Origin: Asterionellopsis glacialis
Lineage: Eukaryota; Bacillariophyta; Plagiogrammaphyceae; Rhaphoneidales; Asterionellopsidaceae
Direction of reading: 5' to 3'
Assembly (NCBI GenBank): GCA_014885115.2
Contig: WKLE02002683.1
Location: 1-15,905 of the forward strand
Length of the DNA: 15,905 nucleotides
Below, piece after piece: positions 1 through 7,008 of the stretch (within the stretch, counting starts at the first letter, position 1; the number at the start of each line of letters is the position of its first letter). The notes beneath the pieces are model-generated. The model did not search any database and had not been told where the DNA came from. It saw only the letters and a list, made by a program, of their open reading frames with translations. The position numbers and the translations under genes were made by a program.

Positions 1-362
1 CTTCCCCCTCCGGGGGGGGGGGAATTTTTTTTCGCCGACGCCACACCGCGGAATGAGATAAGCCCGAATACTCGTAATATTCTTCTCTGCTCCAGACGAC
101 GGGCGTCTGACTGACTCTCGCACATTATCTTCTTGTAAAGAGAAATATAGGGAAGGAAAGCTTACCTCTCCCCAATTTGATGCAAGGAATATATCCTACT
201 TTAACCCCTTTTCTTGTGACACCCAAAAAAGAAAACTTTCAGGTGTTTCTGTCCGATAATGACGATGCTGACCACAAACAACACAGAACGCATGCGCTGA
301 ATCTTCAGTGTTCGCACGCTTTGTTCGATCGTACGCACTACAGTAGGACCCTACCTTGTATC

Positions 363-450
363 ACAGTACCTGGTATAGTAGGACCTGTACTAGGTAGGTA
401 GAACAGTACCTGGTAACTTGTACCTGGTAGGTTCCTACGAAGTACCTGTT
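363..450. repeat. Cluster of TACCTGGTA palindromic elements
   Basis: The 9-mer TACCTGGTA, palindromic around its central base, occurs at 367-375, 407-415 and 421-429, and a degenerate copy (AGTACCTGTTA) starts at 441. Two copies lie in a 13-bp exact direct repeat, ACAGTACCTGGTA, at 363-375 and 403-415, spaced exactly 40 bp. The same GTACCTG core recurs upstream of the ankyrin-kinase gene (6944-6954). A transcription-factor binding cluster for the downstream SAT gene is an inference; a decayed repeat is the alternative. Confidence 0.45.
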
Positions 451-828
451 ACACGTTTGACAGTTACCAGTGGCTATCAGTCATCGTGGATCCGGTCTTG
501 TCTCCTTCATTCTCACCAATAACAACGTAGCTTCAAGTCGTGAGCTCATCATCTACAGGCACCTGTAGACTCTAGTAACTAGGAAGAATCTAGGTGAATG
601 TCATAGAACGTCCTAGACGATCTGAACCTGTCAGCGGAACAGTTAACAGTTTTTGATCGCTGCAGAACAAAACTCTCTTTACTACACGTGGTTGATCGTG
701 CATTGCTCTTCTTTGCAAATCGCTTCTCCTTTTACAGCTGTGTGGAGAGAGCAAATCATCTCTACAGTCTAGGTATTGTGGAGATACGCACACAAGTTCA
801 AACTGAAAACTGAGAATATTCATTTCAT

Positions 829-842
829 CACACACACACACA
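829..842 (+). repeat. CA microsatellite in SAT 5' leader
   Basis: A perfect (CA)7 run ends 28 bp before the chosen ATG of the serine acetyltransferase gene. It is probably in the 5' UTR. It is a simple repeat likely to vary in length between strains. Confidence 0.7.
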
Positions 843-870
843 AGTCATAGAATTTATATTTTTGAATAGT

Positions 871-2586
871 ATGAGTCATTCCAAAGATCCTGTTCTTACC
901 GAGACTATTATGAGCGATCCCGCTACAAATGGTGATGTTTCAAAGAACAACAACAACAACTATATCGACGACAGTGACCTTGCCGTGTCTTTCGACGTGA
1001 ACAGTGATGATATCTTTCAGCGTCTTCGATCCGATGCATTGAAAGCTGAACAATCGGAACCTGAACTATCCTGTTTGTTACGACGGACTGTTTTATCACC
1101 TGAAGCTAAAACATTTGAAGATGCTGTGGCGTGTGCAGTAGCCCATAGGATGGAACTTTCCATGGGAAGTCGACCTGATATTTGTCCTGATATCTTACGA
1201 CATTCATTTCAAAGCGCATTAAAGTCTGATATTTTAGAACATGGCAATACGGCATCCGAATCTATTCGTGAAGATGCATTAGCCTATGTACGACGTGACC
1301 CCGCATGTTTATCTATCCTTGAACCTGTTTTATTCTTTAAAGGCTTTGCTGCTACTGTGGCACATCGTGCCGCCTATCGTAAATGGAAATCAGGTACATC
1401 ACGATTTGTAGCCCTGTGGTTACAATCACAAGCATCCGCATGTTTTGGTGTTGATATTCACCCTGCTGCAACAATTGGAAAGGGTGTTATGATTGATCAT
1501 GCCAATGGTGTAGTCATTGGAGAAACAGCCATGGTGGGAGATGGATGTACCATCCTACATGGAGTGACATTGGGTGGAACTGGAAAAGAAAAGGGACACG
1601 ATCGACATCCCAAGGTTGGACGTGATGTTTTGATTGGTGCCAATGTACAAGTGTTAGGGAATATTCGAATTGGTGATGGTGCCAAAATTGGAGCTGGATC
1701 TGTCGTATTACGACCTATACCACATGGTGCCACAGCTGTTGGTTCACCAGCCAAGGTTGTTGGATGGGCCAAGGAAAAGAAACCAGGTGAAGAAGTTGAT
1801 CAACTCATGGTGGATATTATCCGTGCAGGTGGAGGAAATAGTGCGGGTGGTTTAACTAGTGCAGAATCTATGGTGAGTCTTGTAACTACAGAAGTATCCA
1901 ATAGCACGGATAGCAGTGATGGCAGCAAGGAGGGAAGTCCTCCAAGCAGTGGTGAAAAGATAGTAACCATGAACCTTGGCAGTAGCGAACCTAATCATGA
2001 GGGTGGATTAGAACCCTCCTCAGAGGAGGAAGACCAATCGGACGGAGGAGTTTCTTCTTCTCATCATGAAGAAGCAGATGATGAATTTGATAGTAAAGAG
2101 TTTGGTATTGAGGATCATTCTACCTTAGTGGAAAGTGGTGGACAAAGAAATGCCAAAAAGTTCTCCAATCGTAGAACTAGTATGCCAGCTTGTGCACTTA
2201 GCAAAGCTGCAAATGGAACTCCCATGTTCCACTCATTACGTACTATCACAGAGATGAGACGGCGTAATAATATTGAAAGTGATTGTTGTAGCATGTTCCG
2301 GAGCTTCAAAATAAAGAATTCGCCACCAGGAACAGTCACGTATTGTAAAATCCGATCAATCTTGATGGCGGAAGATGCCACAGATGCCGAAATTGGTGAA
2401 GTATTTTTTGAAATTTTAGGAAAATCACCTAAACCCGAAAGAGGATACATTCCAGCCCAAACATTTGAAGAAGAATTTGAAAAGGCGGCAACAACATTTA
2501 CATCCATTGATCCAGAACGTATCAAGCACATGAAAAAGAAAATAACGAGAAAACGCAGCAGCAGTTTGGGTCGTGCAGGCGACTGA
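871..2586 (+). CDS. Serine O-acetyltransferase with long C-terminal extension
   Basis: Transfers acetyl from acetyl-CoA to L-serine, giving O-acetylserine, the carbon skeleton for cysteine synthesis. The frame encodes 571 residues from the first ATG (871); an in-frame ATG at 910 is an alternative start. Residues about 80-190 are the alpha-helical SATase N-terminal domain. Residues about 191-298 form the left-handed beta-helix of hexapeptide repeats, with the signature IDHANGVVIGE (D209-H210 matches the catalytic Asp-His) and HDRHPKVG (243-250, second active-site His). The core ends at GSPAKVVGW (291-299). A 272-residue tail follows: a Ser/Glu/Asp-rich disordered stretch (about 320-425) and a basic, partly helical end (about 455-571). 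Typical bacterial and plant enzymes are about 270-390 residues, so this tail is unusual. The N-terminus is polar and Asn-rich without an evident targeting peptide, so a cytosolic location is inferred. No intron is seen. Confidence 0.93.
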   Translation: MSHSKDPVLTETIMSDPATNGDVSKNNNNNYIDDSDLAVSFDVNSDDIFQRLRSDALKAEQSEPELSCLLRRTVLSPEAKTFEDAVACAVAHRMELSMGSRPDICPDILRHSFQSALKSDILEHGNTASESIREDALAYVRRDPACLSILEPVLFFKGFAATVAHRAAYRKWKSGTSRFVALWLQSQASACFGVDIHPAATIGKGVMIDHANGVVIGETAMVGDGCTILHGVTLGGTGKEKGHDRHPKVGRDVLIGANVQVLGNIRIGDGAKIGAGSVVLRPIPHGATAVGSPAKVVGWAKEKKPGEEVDQLMVDIIRAGGGNSAGGLTSAESMVSLVTTEVSNSTDSSDGSKEGSPPSSGEKIVTMNLGSSEPNHEGGLEPSSEEEDQSDGGVSSSHHEEADDEFDSKEFGIEDHSTLVESGGQRNAKKFSNRRTSMPACALSKAANGTPMFHSLRTITEMRRRNNIESDCCSMFRSFKIKNSPPGTVTYCKIRSILMAEDATDAEIGEVFFEILGKSPKPERGYIPAQTFEEEFEKAATTFTSIDPERIKHMKKKITRKRSSSLGRAGD

Positions 2587-2795
2587 GGAAGAAGAAGGAG
2601 AAATGGATCTCTACTGGACTCTAAAAGGCGAGCATTACATAGAGACTCGGCATTTATTCATTTTACATTCAACAATGACAATAATGTGTATTGATGAAGA
2701 TAAGAATACTGAATGTTAGTTGATAGATAAACATGTACTTGAAGTATAATATGTATTGTTATCATTATGTTTGTTATTATTTCAAAAAAGCATGG
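2587..2795. other. Convergent 3' intergenic region
   Basis: AT-rich gap of 209 bp between the stop of the SAT gene (+) and the stop of the small basic protein gene (-). It should hold both 3' UTRs. No further gene or stable hairpin was recognised. Confidence 0.5.
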
Positions 2796-3260
2796 TTATG
2801 ATTTCTTTGTTGCCTTTGATCTTTTCTTTAACATTTTAGCAATATCTTCCAATGTTTTCTTTTCTTTTGCAGCTTGCGCTTTTTTCTTATCATAGGTTGG
2901 TTCTAACTTAAATTTTGCTTTTTGGGAAGAACTACTACGACTATTCCCTACACCAGCACCACTTTTTTTTCGTACTAATTTGGACCTTGTCTTGCTTTGG
3001 ACGCGATGGGTCTCCTCCAATCTGCTTAGTGATTGTTGACTATTCTTTCTCTTCTTGTGAATGGCACGATCCATATCCAACATGTTTTGAATATGCATTT
3101 GTACATAATCTACTTCATGAACTGGTTCACTTTCCTTTTGTGCACGTCTTCGTTTCTTTCGTTTGACATCAGCATCGTCCTCTGGTGGTTGATGAATACT
3201 GCTGGATGCTTCCAATTCATTCGTTTGTTGGAGTAGTTTTCGAACTAATCTTTTGGACAT
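2796..3260 (-). CDS. Small lysine-rich protein, probably nuclear/nucleolar, function unknown
   Basis: Encodes 154 residues beginning MSKRLVRKLL. I do not recognise the family. It is strongly basic throughout, with a nuclear-localisation-like cluster at residues 33-39 (KRKKRRR), further clusters at 69-72, 97-99 and 145-153, a Ser-rich linker (107-112), and a charged helical end with KKKAQAAKEKKTLEDIAKML at 125-144. There is no signal peptide or membrane segment. This composition resembles small ribosome-biogenesis factors, which is an inference only. Support for it being a real gene comes from an ATG start, biased composition over the full length, and placement between two clear genes, divergent from proteasome beta5 and convergent with SAT. 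The open frames on the opposite strand here are Phe/Cys-rich shadows. Confidence 0.7.
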   Translation of the reverse strand: MSKRLVRKLLQQTNELEASSSIHQPPEDDADVKRKKRRRAQKESEPVHEVDYVQMHIQNMLDMDRAIHKKRKNSQQSLSRLEETHRVQSKTRSKLVRKKSGAGVGNSRSSSSQKAKFKLEPTYDKKKAQAAKEKKTLEDIAKMLKKRSKATKKS

Positions 3261-3823
3261 TATTTGTCTACAAAATTTTATGCAAACAAAATTCCAATGT
3301 TCTAGATAGTGACTATGAAACTCGTCGTCGATGCAAATAAACCTTATGAATTGGAATAGACAGAATGCAATATAAACAGATGGGCTTGTTGGGATTGTTT
3401 AGTTGCATAATGTTCTTCTCTAGAGCAACGCAAAACAAAAAAAGGGTTGATTTTTTGTTTCATTCTTGGCTCTCGATGGAGGAGTCATGGTTTCGCGCAA
3501 ACAAGTTGTAGTCAGTGCGCAATAAAACGAGCTCCCAAACAGAAAAAAATCCGGAGTGTCACTCCTCAAAACATTTCCATTGCAATAATATTGTGACGAC
3601 TAGGAGATTTCGATCCTTCGTCGACGTTCTGTTGTTTTCCGCCGAGAGACGCAGTGAAAATTGGATCTCTCCGCAGGGGTGTTCCCGTGCCGTAGTGTGT
3701 CTATCTCAAGAGTCAAAGAGCCATCAACAAGCTCCTCAAGACGGAGATCTCACAAGCGACAAGCGGAACAGAAACTCTTCAAAAGAACTTCTATAGCACT
3801 TGCTTGTAACAAAGTATAACATC
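3261..3823. promoter_or_regulatory. Divergent promoter region, basic protein (-) / proteasome beta5 (+)
   Basis: 563 bp between two divergently transcribed start codons, so it must contain both promoters. A TATAAA hexamer lies at 3371-3376 on the + strand, and TTTCGCGC, an exact match to the E2F/DP core TTTSGCGC, lies at 3491-3498. An open frame at 3515-3796 starts at GTG, has no domain character and is treated as chance. Confidence 0.45.
3491..3498 (+). promoter_or_regulatory. E2F-like site TTTCGCGC
   Basis: Exact match to the E2F/DP core TTTSGCGC in the divergent promoter between the basic protein and the proteasome gene. An 8-mer can occur by chance, so this is only a candidate element. 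Confidence 0.25.
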
Positions 3824-4828
3824 ATGTTTGGTCCCTCAGCATCCATTGGAAATGATATTCTAGATATCGGATCACGCAAGGCAGAAAGTCGAAACCGTAG
3901 ACAACGTGGTGGTGGATCTGCCATGGGTCCACCTGCTTTAACACTTGGTGAACCTGGAGCATTTGAAATTCCCAATGTCTCCAACGTAAGTATTATTTAT
4001 CTACGATAGCCCCATCTATGTGTCATTTAGACTCTGATAAATCCTGTCTCACGATATCCTTGTGACTTTGTTACATTGTTTCTTTCTTGTTCTTCCATGA
4101 ATGCCCATCATTGTCTGTCTGGATAGCCTGCTGAATATTGTAGCAACAACTTTGCCTCCGCTTGTGGTGCTGGTGATTCCAATCAAGAAGTTAAGTTTGC
4201 AAAGGGTACAACCACATTAGCCTTCAAATTCAATGACGGTATTATTGTTTCAGTTGATTCTCGTTCTACCATGGGTGCCTACATTGCCTCCGGTACTGTG
4301 AAAAAGGTCATTGAAATCAACCCCTTCTTATTGGGTACCATGGCTGGTGGTGCTGCCGATTGCTCCTTTTGGGAACGTAACCTTGGTGTTCAATGTCGTA
4401 TGTACGAATTAAGGAATGGACGTCGTATTTCGGTTGCCGCGGCTTCCAAGTTACTTGCCAATACTATGAATTCCTATAGGGGATACGGATTATCCATGGG
4501 TACCATGATTACTGGATGGGATGAGACTGGACCTCAACTTTACTATGTCGACAATGATGGAACACGTCTCAAGGGTAAATACTTCTCTGTTGGATCTGGG
4601 TCCACGTATGCCTATGGTGTCCTTGATTCATTTTATAGAGACGATTTGACGGTCGAAGAAGCCATTGATCTCGGAAGGAGAGCTATTTATCATGCAACTC
4701 ATCGTGATGCCTATTCTGGAGGTATTAATAATCTTTACCATGTCACCAAGGAAGGATGGACTAAGATTCATGCGATTGATGTCAATGATATGCACTATGA
4801 ATTTGAAGAAGAAAAAATGTCCTCGTAA
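3824..4828 (+). CDS. PSMB5: 20S proteasome subunit beta type-5 (chymotrypsin-like), two exons
   Basis: Joins exons 3824-3985 and 4127-4828, giving 287 residues. The N-terminal threonine hydrolase provides the chymotrypsin-like site of the 20S core in cytosol and nucleus. The mature enzyme should start at Thr82, in [10 protein letters not shown], leaving an 81-residue propeptide removed on assembly. With Thr82 as mature position 1, the conserved Asp17 (D98), Arg19 (R100) and Lys33 (K114) are all present. The S1-pocket segment TMAGGAADC carries Met45, Ala49 and Cys52, typical of beta5 rather than beta1 or beta2. The [12 protein letters not shown] and RDAYSGG segments are also typical. The ATG at 3824 is the first in frame. 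Reading through the intron would end the protein at a TAG within 30 bases. The gene is divergent from the basic-protein gene and convergent with the exonuclease. Confidence 0.96.
3986..4126 (+). other. Spliceosomal intron in proteasome beta5
   Basis: A 141-nt phase-0 intron with 5' splice site AAC|GTAAGT and 3' splice site GGATAG|CCT, preceded by a T-rich stretch near 4078-4095. Removing it joins the propeptide (ending NVSN) in frame to PAEYCSNN and the catalytic domain. It is the only intron clearly required by a conserved protein in this window. Confidence 0.9.
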
Positions 4829-5113
4829 AAAAAGGGCCAAAAGGGTTCAAAATTTCTACATTACCGTTTACCTGACTAAGTTATAGTATTATAGTTTAGC
4901 TGATATTGAAATTCAAAAAGACCCTATGGTATGTGCACCTATGGTATGTGCACCAATACATTTCAAAACATAAACTTTCCATTCATTATTACATTATCCT
5001 ATGCTCATTGACAAATGGAGAACAACTACAGATACTGTGGGAAGAACCGGTTCCAACTACATAGGTTTGCGCCCAGATTGTTACTTCTTTTTCATAATCT
5101 ACTCTTTCATCAC
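4829..5113. other. Convergent 3' intergenic region
   Basis: 285 bp between the proteasome and exonuclease stop codons. It contains a perfect 15-bp tandem duplication (own entry) and is otherwise featureless and AT-rich. Confidence 0.5.
4924..4953. repeat. Perfect 15-bp tandem duplication
   Basis: The unit CTATGGTATGTGCAC occurs twice head to tail with no mismatch (4924-4938 and 4939-4953). It lies in the 3' region between convergent genes. Identical copies suggest a recent slippage event; no function is inferred. Confidence 0.85.
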
Positions 5114-6319
5114 CTACTGTTTCACTTGCGCTTGACTGACTGCCCTTTGTACATATTCTTCCACAGTACCTGCTAAAGACGCATCGAAACTCCATGCCTT
5201 GGATATTGGTACCCATTTCCCACCAAGATGTCGTAGATTATCCTTGTGAGCAAATGTACCCCTTCCAGTAACTTCCAGAAAGCCATCTTTCTTGTCAATA
5301 TTGAGATAACCTGTGCTTGAGGATGGTGGTGGGACGATTGTCCTCAAATTATGACCTTGTGGTGATATTGTTGCTCTTGTACTCGTCGTCGTCCTAGGAG
5401 TACCAATATCACCATGTTTTAAAAATTCAATAGGAATATCGTTTCTTTGCTTGTCTTTGGTGCCTTGTTCTTTGTCATTGTTGTTTCCATCTTGTGCTTG
5501 TTCTTCGTTTGAAAGTTTGATAATATCACGTTCTACCAGGGCACGGAACACTTCTAAACAAGCTTCGGTATCAGCTAATGCATCATGTGCCTTTTCCATT
5601 TCTTTCCCATTTGTAAAGTATTGATAAGCTTCCGCTAATGTGGGCCATTTATAGGTTTGTCCCCTAAACTTACCAGGTAATTTTAATACATCTGTTGACT
5701 CATCTTTGGTACATATAAATTGACGTCCAGGTAATAACATATTCTCTAATATACTCCCCGTAGGACTACTCCTTGTTTCAGTATCATCATTATCTTTCCT
5801 TGTAAACATTGGAATACCAGATCGATGCAATGTAGCATCCATGACAATACGATCAAATGCCATATTATGTGCTACAATCACATCCGCATTCTGACATGCT
5901 TGATAAAATAAGACACTTGCAATTTCTGCGGATACACCAAATCGTGACAAATCTTCAGGTGCAATACCATGTGTTTCTTGTGCTTTGGTTTCCATTTGTA
6001 CAAGGGGACTTCCATCATCCTTGGTTGGAAGTTGAACCAATAAATTCGTTTTGGATTTACATGTCCAATCAGACGTATCTACCAATAACATACCCAATTG
6101 TACTAAATGTGGTTGTTGTGGATCTGTCCATGGGATTTTCGAATTAACTAATCCAGTAGTTTCCGTATCAAAAATAAGTGCTACAGGTGCTTTTTCCATA
6201 CATGTCGACGAAGATGACAACTGTCTAAAACAAGAAGGAACACTCCTTGTTCCGTTCTTCTTGTTTTTGTTCCACTTGGAATGGTTCAAACAAAACCTGC
6301 GTAAGGAACTCAATCTCAT
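5114..6319 (-). CDS. DEDDh 3'-5' exonuclease with C-terminal GG-W domain, probably mitochondrial
   Basis: Encodes 401 residues from the only suitable in-frame ATG (6319); the frame extends upstream without another ATG. Residues 1-40 lack acidic residues and are rich in Arg and Ser, as in a mitochondrial presequence. A second ATG at 6199 (residue 41) would give a cytosolic or nuclear form. Residues about 46-265 are a DnaQ/TREX-type exonuclease: ExoI LIFDTETTGL (D51, E53), ExoII VAHNMAFDRIV (D156), ExoIII HDALADTEA (H245, D250). All five DEDDh residues are present, so activity on single strands or mismatched 3' ends is expected. After a Gln/Asn/Asp-rich linker (about 270-335), residues 346-390 form a small domain with LGGKWVPISKAW, resembling the GGxW-xxxKxW (DUF5710-like) modules of bacterial DNA-processing proteins. 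It could be an organellar DNA-degrading or repair nuclease; the substrate cannot be read from sequence. Confidence 0.88.
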   Translation of the reverse strand: MRLSSLRRFCLNHSKWNKNKKNGTRSVPSCFRQLSSSSTCMEKAPVALIFDTETTGLVNSKIPWTDPQQPHLVQLGMLLVDTSDWTCKSKTNLLVQLPTKDDGSPLVQMETKAQETHGIAPEDLSRFGVSAEIASVLFYQACQNADVIVAHNMAFDRIVMDATLHRSGIPMFTRKDNDDTETRSSPTGSILENMLLPGRQFICTKDESTDVLKLPGKFRGQTYKWPTLAEAYQYFTNGKEMEKAHDALADTEACLEVFRALVERDIIKLSNEEQAQDGNNNDKEQGTKDKQRNDIPIEFLKHGDIGTPRTTTSTRATISPQGHNLRTIVPPPSSSTGYLNIDKKDGFLEVTGRGTFAHKDNLRHLGGKWVPISKAWSFDASLAGTVEEYVQRAVSQAQVKQ

Positions 6320-6665
6320 CCTTGTGAAAAAAAAATTTAAAAGTACACAAATCAAATTCCAAATTGAACAGAAGAAAACGTCTATCAATTTATATTTGTA
6401 CGAGTATTGCTGTTTGCCATTGCCGAGAGCTGGCAACACACATGCATTGATGGCTAAGAGCTGTCAAAGACCAAAGCAAAGTATGCCCGCAAGCTGTGGT
6501 TTTGATTTCACTAAGGACGCCAAGACCAACATTTTTTGGCGCGAACTTTTTCACATGAAAACCTGTGGGTTTCAACGAAATAAAAAATGTCATTGCTCAT
6601 TGATTGCTTTTTTGTTTTCTGTTTCTAGTAGCTGTAAATTTTGATGGACGTCTCATTTGCCAGAA
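6320..6665. promoter_or_regulatory. Upstream region of exonuclease gene
   Basis: 346 bp between the exonuclease start (-) and the tRNA gene (+). It contains the E2F-like element at 6535-6543. The + strand open frame across it is the shadow of the exonuclease 5' end and has no protein-like features. Confidence 0.4.
6535..6543. promoter_or_regulatory. E2F-like site TTTGGCGCG upstream of exonuclease
   Basis: Exact match to TTTSGCGCS, about 216 bp upstream of the exonuclease ATG. It extends to TTTGGCGCGAA, so a nearly equivalent site is read on the other strand. E2F/DP factors control S-phase and DNA-metabolism genes in eukaryotes including algae, so a link to a DNA exonuclease is plausible but inferred from one short match. 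Confidence 0.35.
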
Positions 6666-6735
6666 GCACCAATGGTGTAGTGGTAACATAAATGCCTTCC
6701 AAGCATTTGCCCTGGGTTCGATTCCCGGTTGGTGC
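6666..6735 (+). tRNA. tRNA-Gly (anticodon UCC)
   Basis: Folds into a complete cloverleaf of 70 nt. The acceptor stem is GCACCAA / TTGGTGC (7 bp). The D arm is GTGT-AGTGGTA-ACAT, the anticodon arm AATGC-CTTCCAA-GCATT (anticodon TCC), a 4-nt variable loop follows, and the T arm is CTGGG-TTCGATT-CCCGG. Internal Pol III promoters are intact: A box TGGTGTAGTGG (6673-6683) and B box GGTTCGATTCC (6715-6725). A TTTT terminator follows at 6746-6749. There is no intron and no encoded CCA, as expected for a nuclear eukaryotic tRNA. It decodes GGA, and GGG by wobble. Confidence 0.95.
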
Positions 6736-6745
6736 AAAGTGTTTC

Positions 6746-6749
6746 TTTT
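6746..6749 (+). terminator. Pol III T-run terminator of tRNA-Gly
   Basis: TTTT located 11 nt after the last base of the tRNA acceptor stem, the usual position and form of a eukaryotic Pol III terminator. Confidence 0.7.
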
Positions 6750-6913
6750 AGATTTTGTCACCCTCTAAGAGTTTGCTTGTCTGCAGGTTCCGAAAATTCT
6801 GCAGAACCCGAACCCCAAAGAGGCCTCATTAGATTCTAACAAGAAAATCAATACAAAAAAAGCATCATCAACATTTTTGTTCAGTGTTCTCAATCTCGAA
6901 ATCCAAAACGTGT

Positions 6914-6958
6914 GTGTACTGTACACCGAGAAATGTAAGAAGGACTTGTACCTGTACA
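6914..6958. repeat. Two TGTAC/GTACA inverted repeats upstream of ankyrin-kinase gene
   Basis: GTGTAC-T-GTACAC (6914-6926) is a perfect 6-bp palindrome around one base, and TGTAC-CT-GTACA (6947-6958) is a second one. ACTTGTACCTG at 6944-6954 is identical to 416-426 in the SAT upstream cluster. They lie 50-95 bp before the ankyrin-kinase ATG, which fits protein-binding promoter elements. That role is inferred. Confidence 0.45.
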
Positions 6959-7008
6959 GAAAAAAAACGTTAATACTTCAACAAAGGTAGTCTCACATTG
7001 ATTGCAAT

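Larger units (their letters stand above)
1..870. other. Non-coding 5' region upstream of serine acetyltransferase
   Basis: No convincing gene is visible here. The short open frames lack domain character. The left edge has homopolymer runs (G run near 13-22, T run near 25-32). Positions 363-450 hold a cluster of TACCTGGTA-like elements (own entry), and 829-842 is a CA dinucleotide run just before the SAT start codon. The stretch probably contains the promoter and 5' UTR of the downstream gene. The 3' end of a gene left of the window cannot be excluded. Confidence 0.6.

Noticed and set aside
862..870. Upstream TTG start for serine acetyltransferase
   Set aside because: Eukaryotic nuclear genes rarely start at TTG; an ATG follows three codons later at 871.
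3515..3796. 93-codon open frame just upstream of the proteasome gene
   Set aside because: It starts at GTG, not ATG, has no recognisable domain, and lies in the expected promoter/5' UTR of the proteasome gene.
6051..6644. 197-codon + strand open frame over the exonuclease 5' end
   Set aside because: It is antisense to the exonuclease start, presequence and ExoI motif; its composition has no protein-like pattern and it ends in the intergenic region.
6781..6815. Possible hairpin or attachment site around CTGCAGGTTC...TTCTGCAGAACCC after the tRNA gene
   Set aside because: Only a 10-bp palindrome and a short direct repeat of CTGCAG; there is no duplicated tRNA 3' end and no integrase, so an integration site is not supported.
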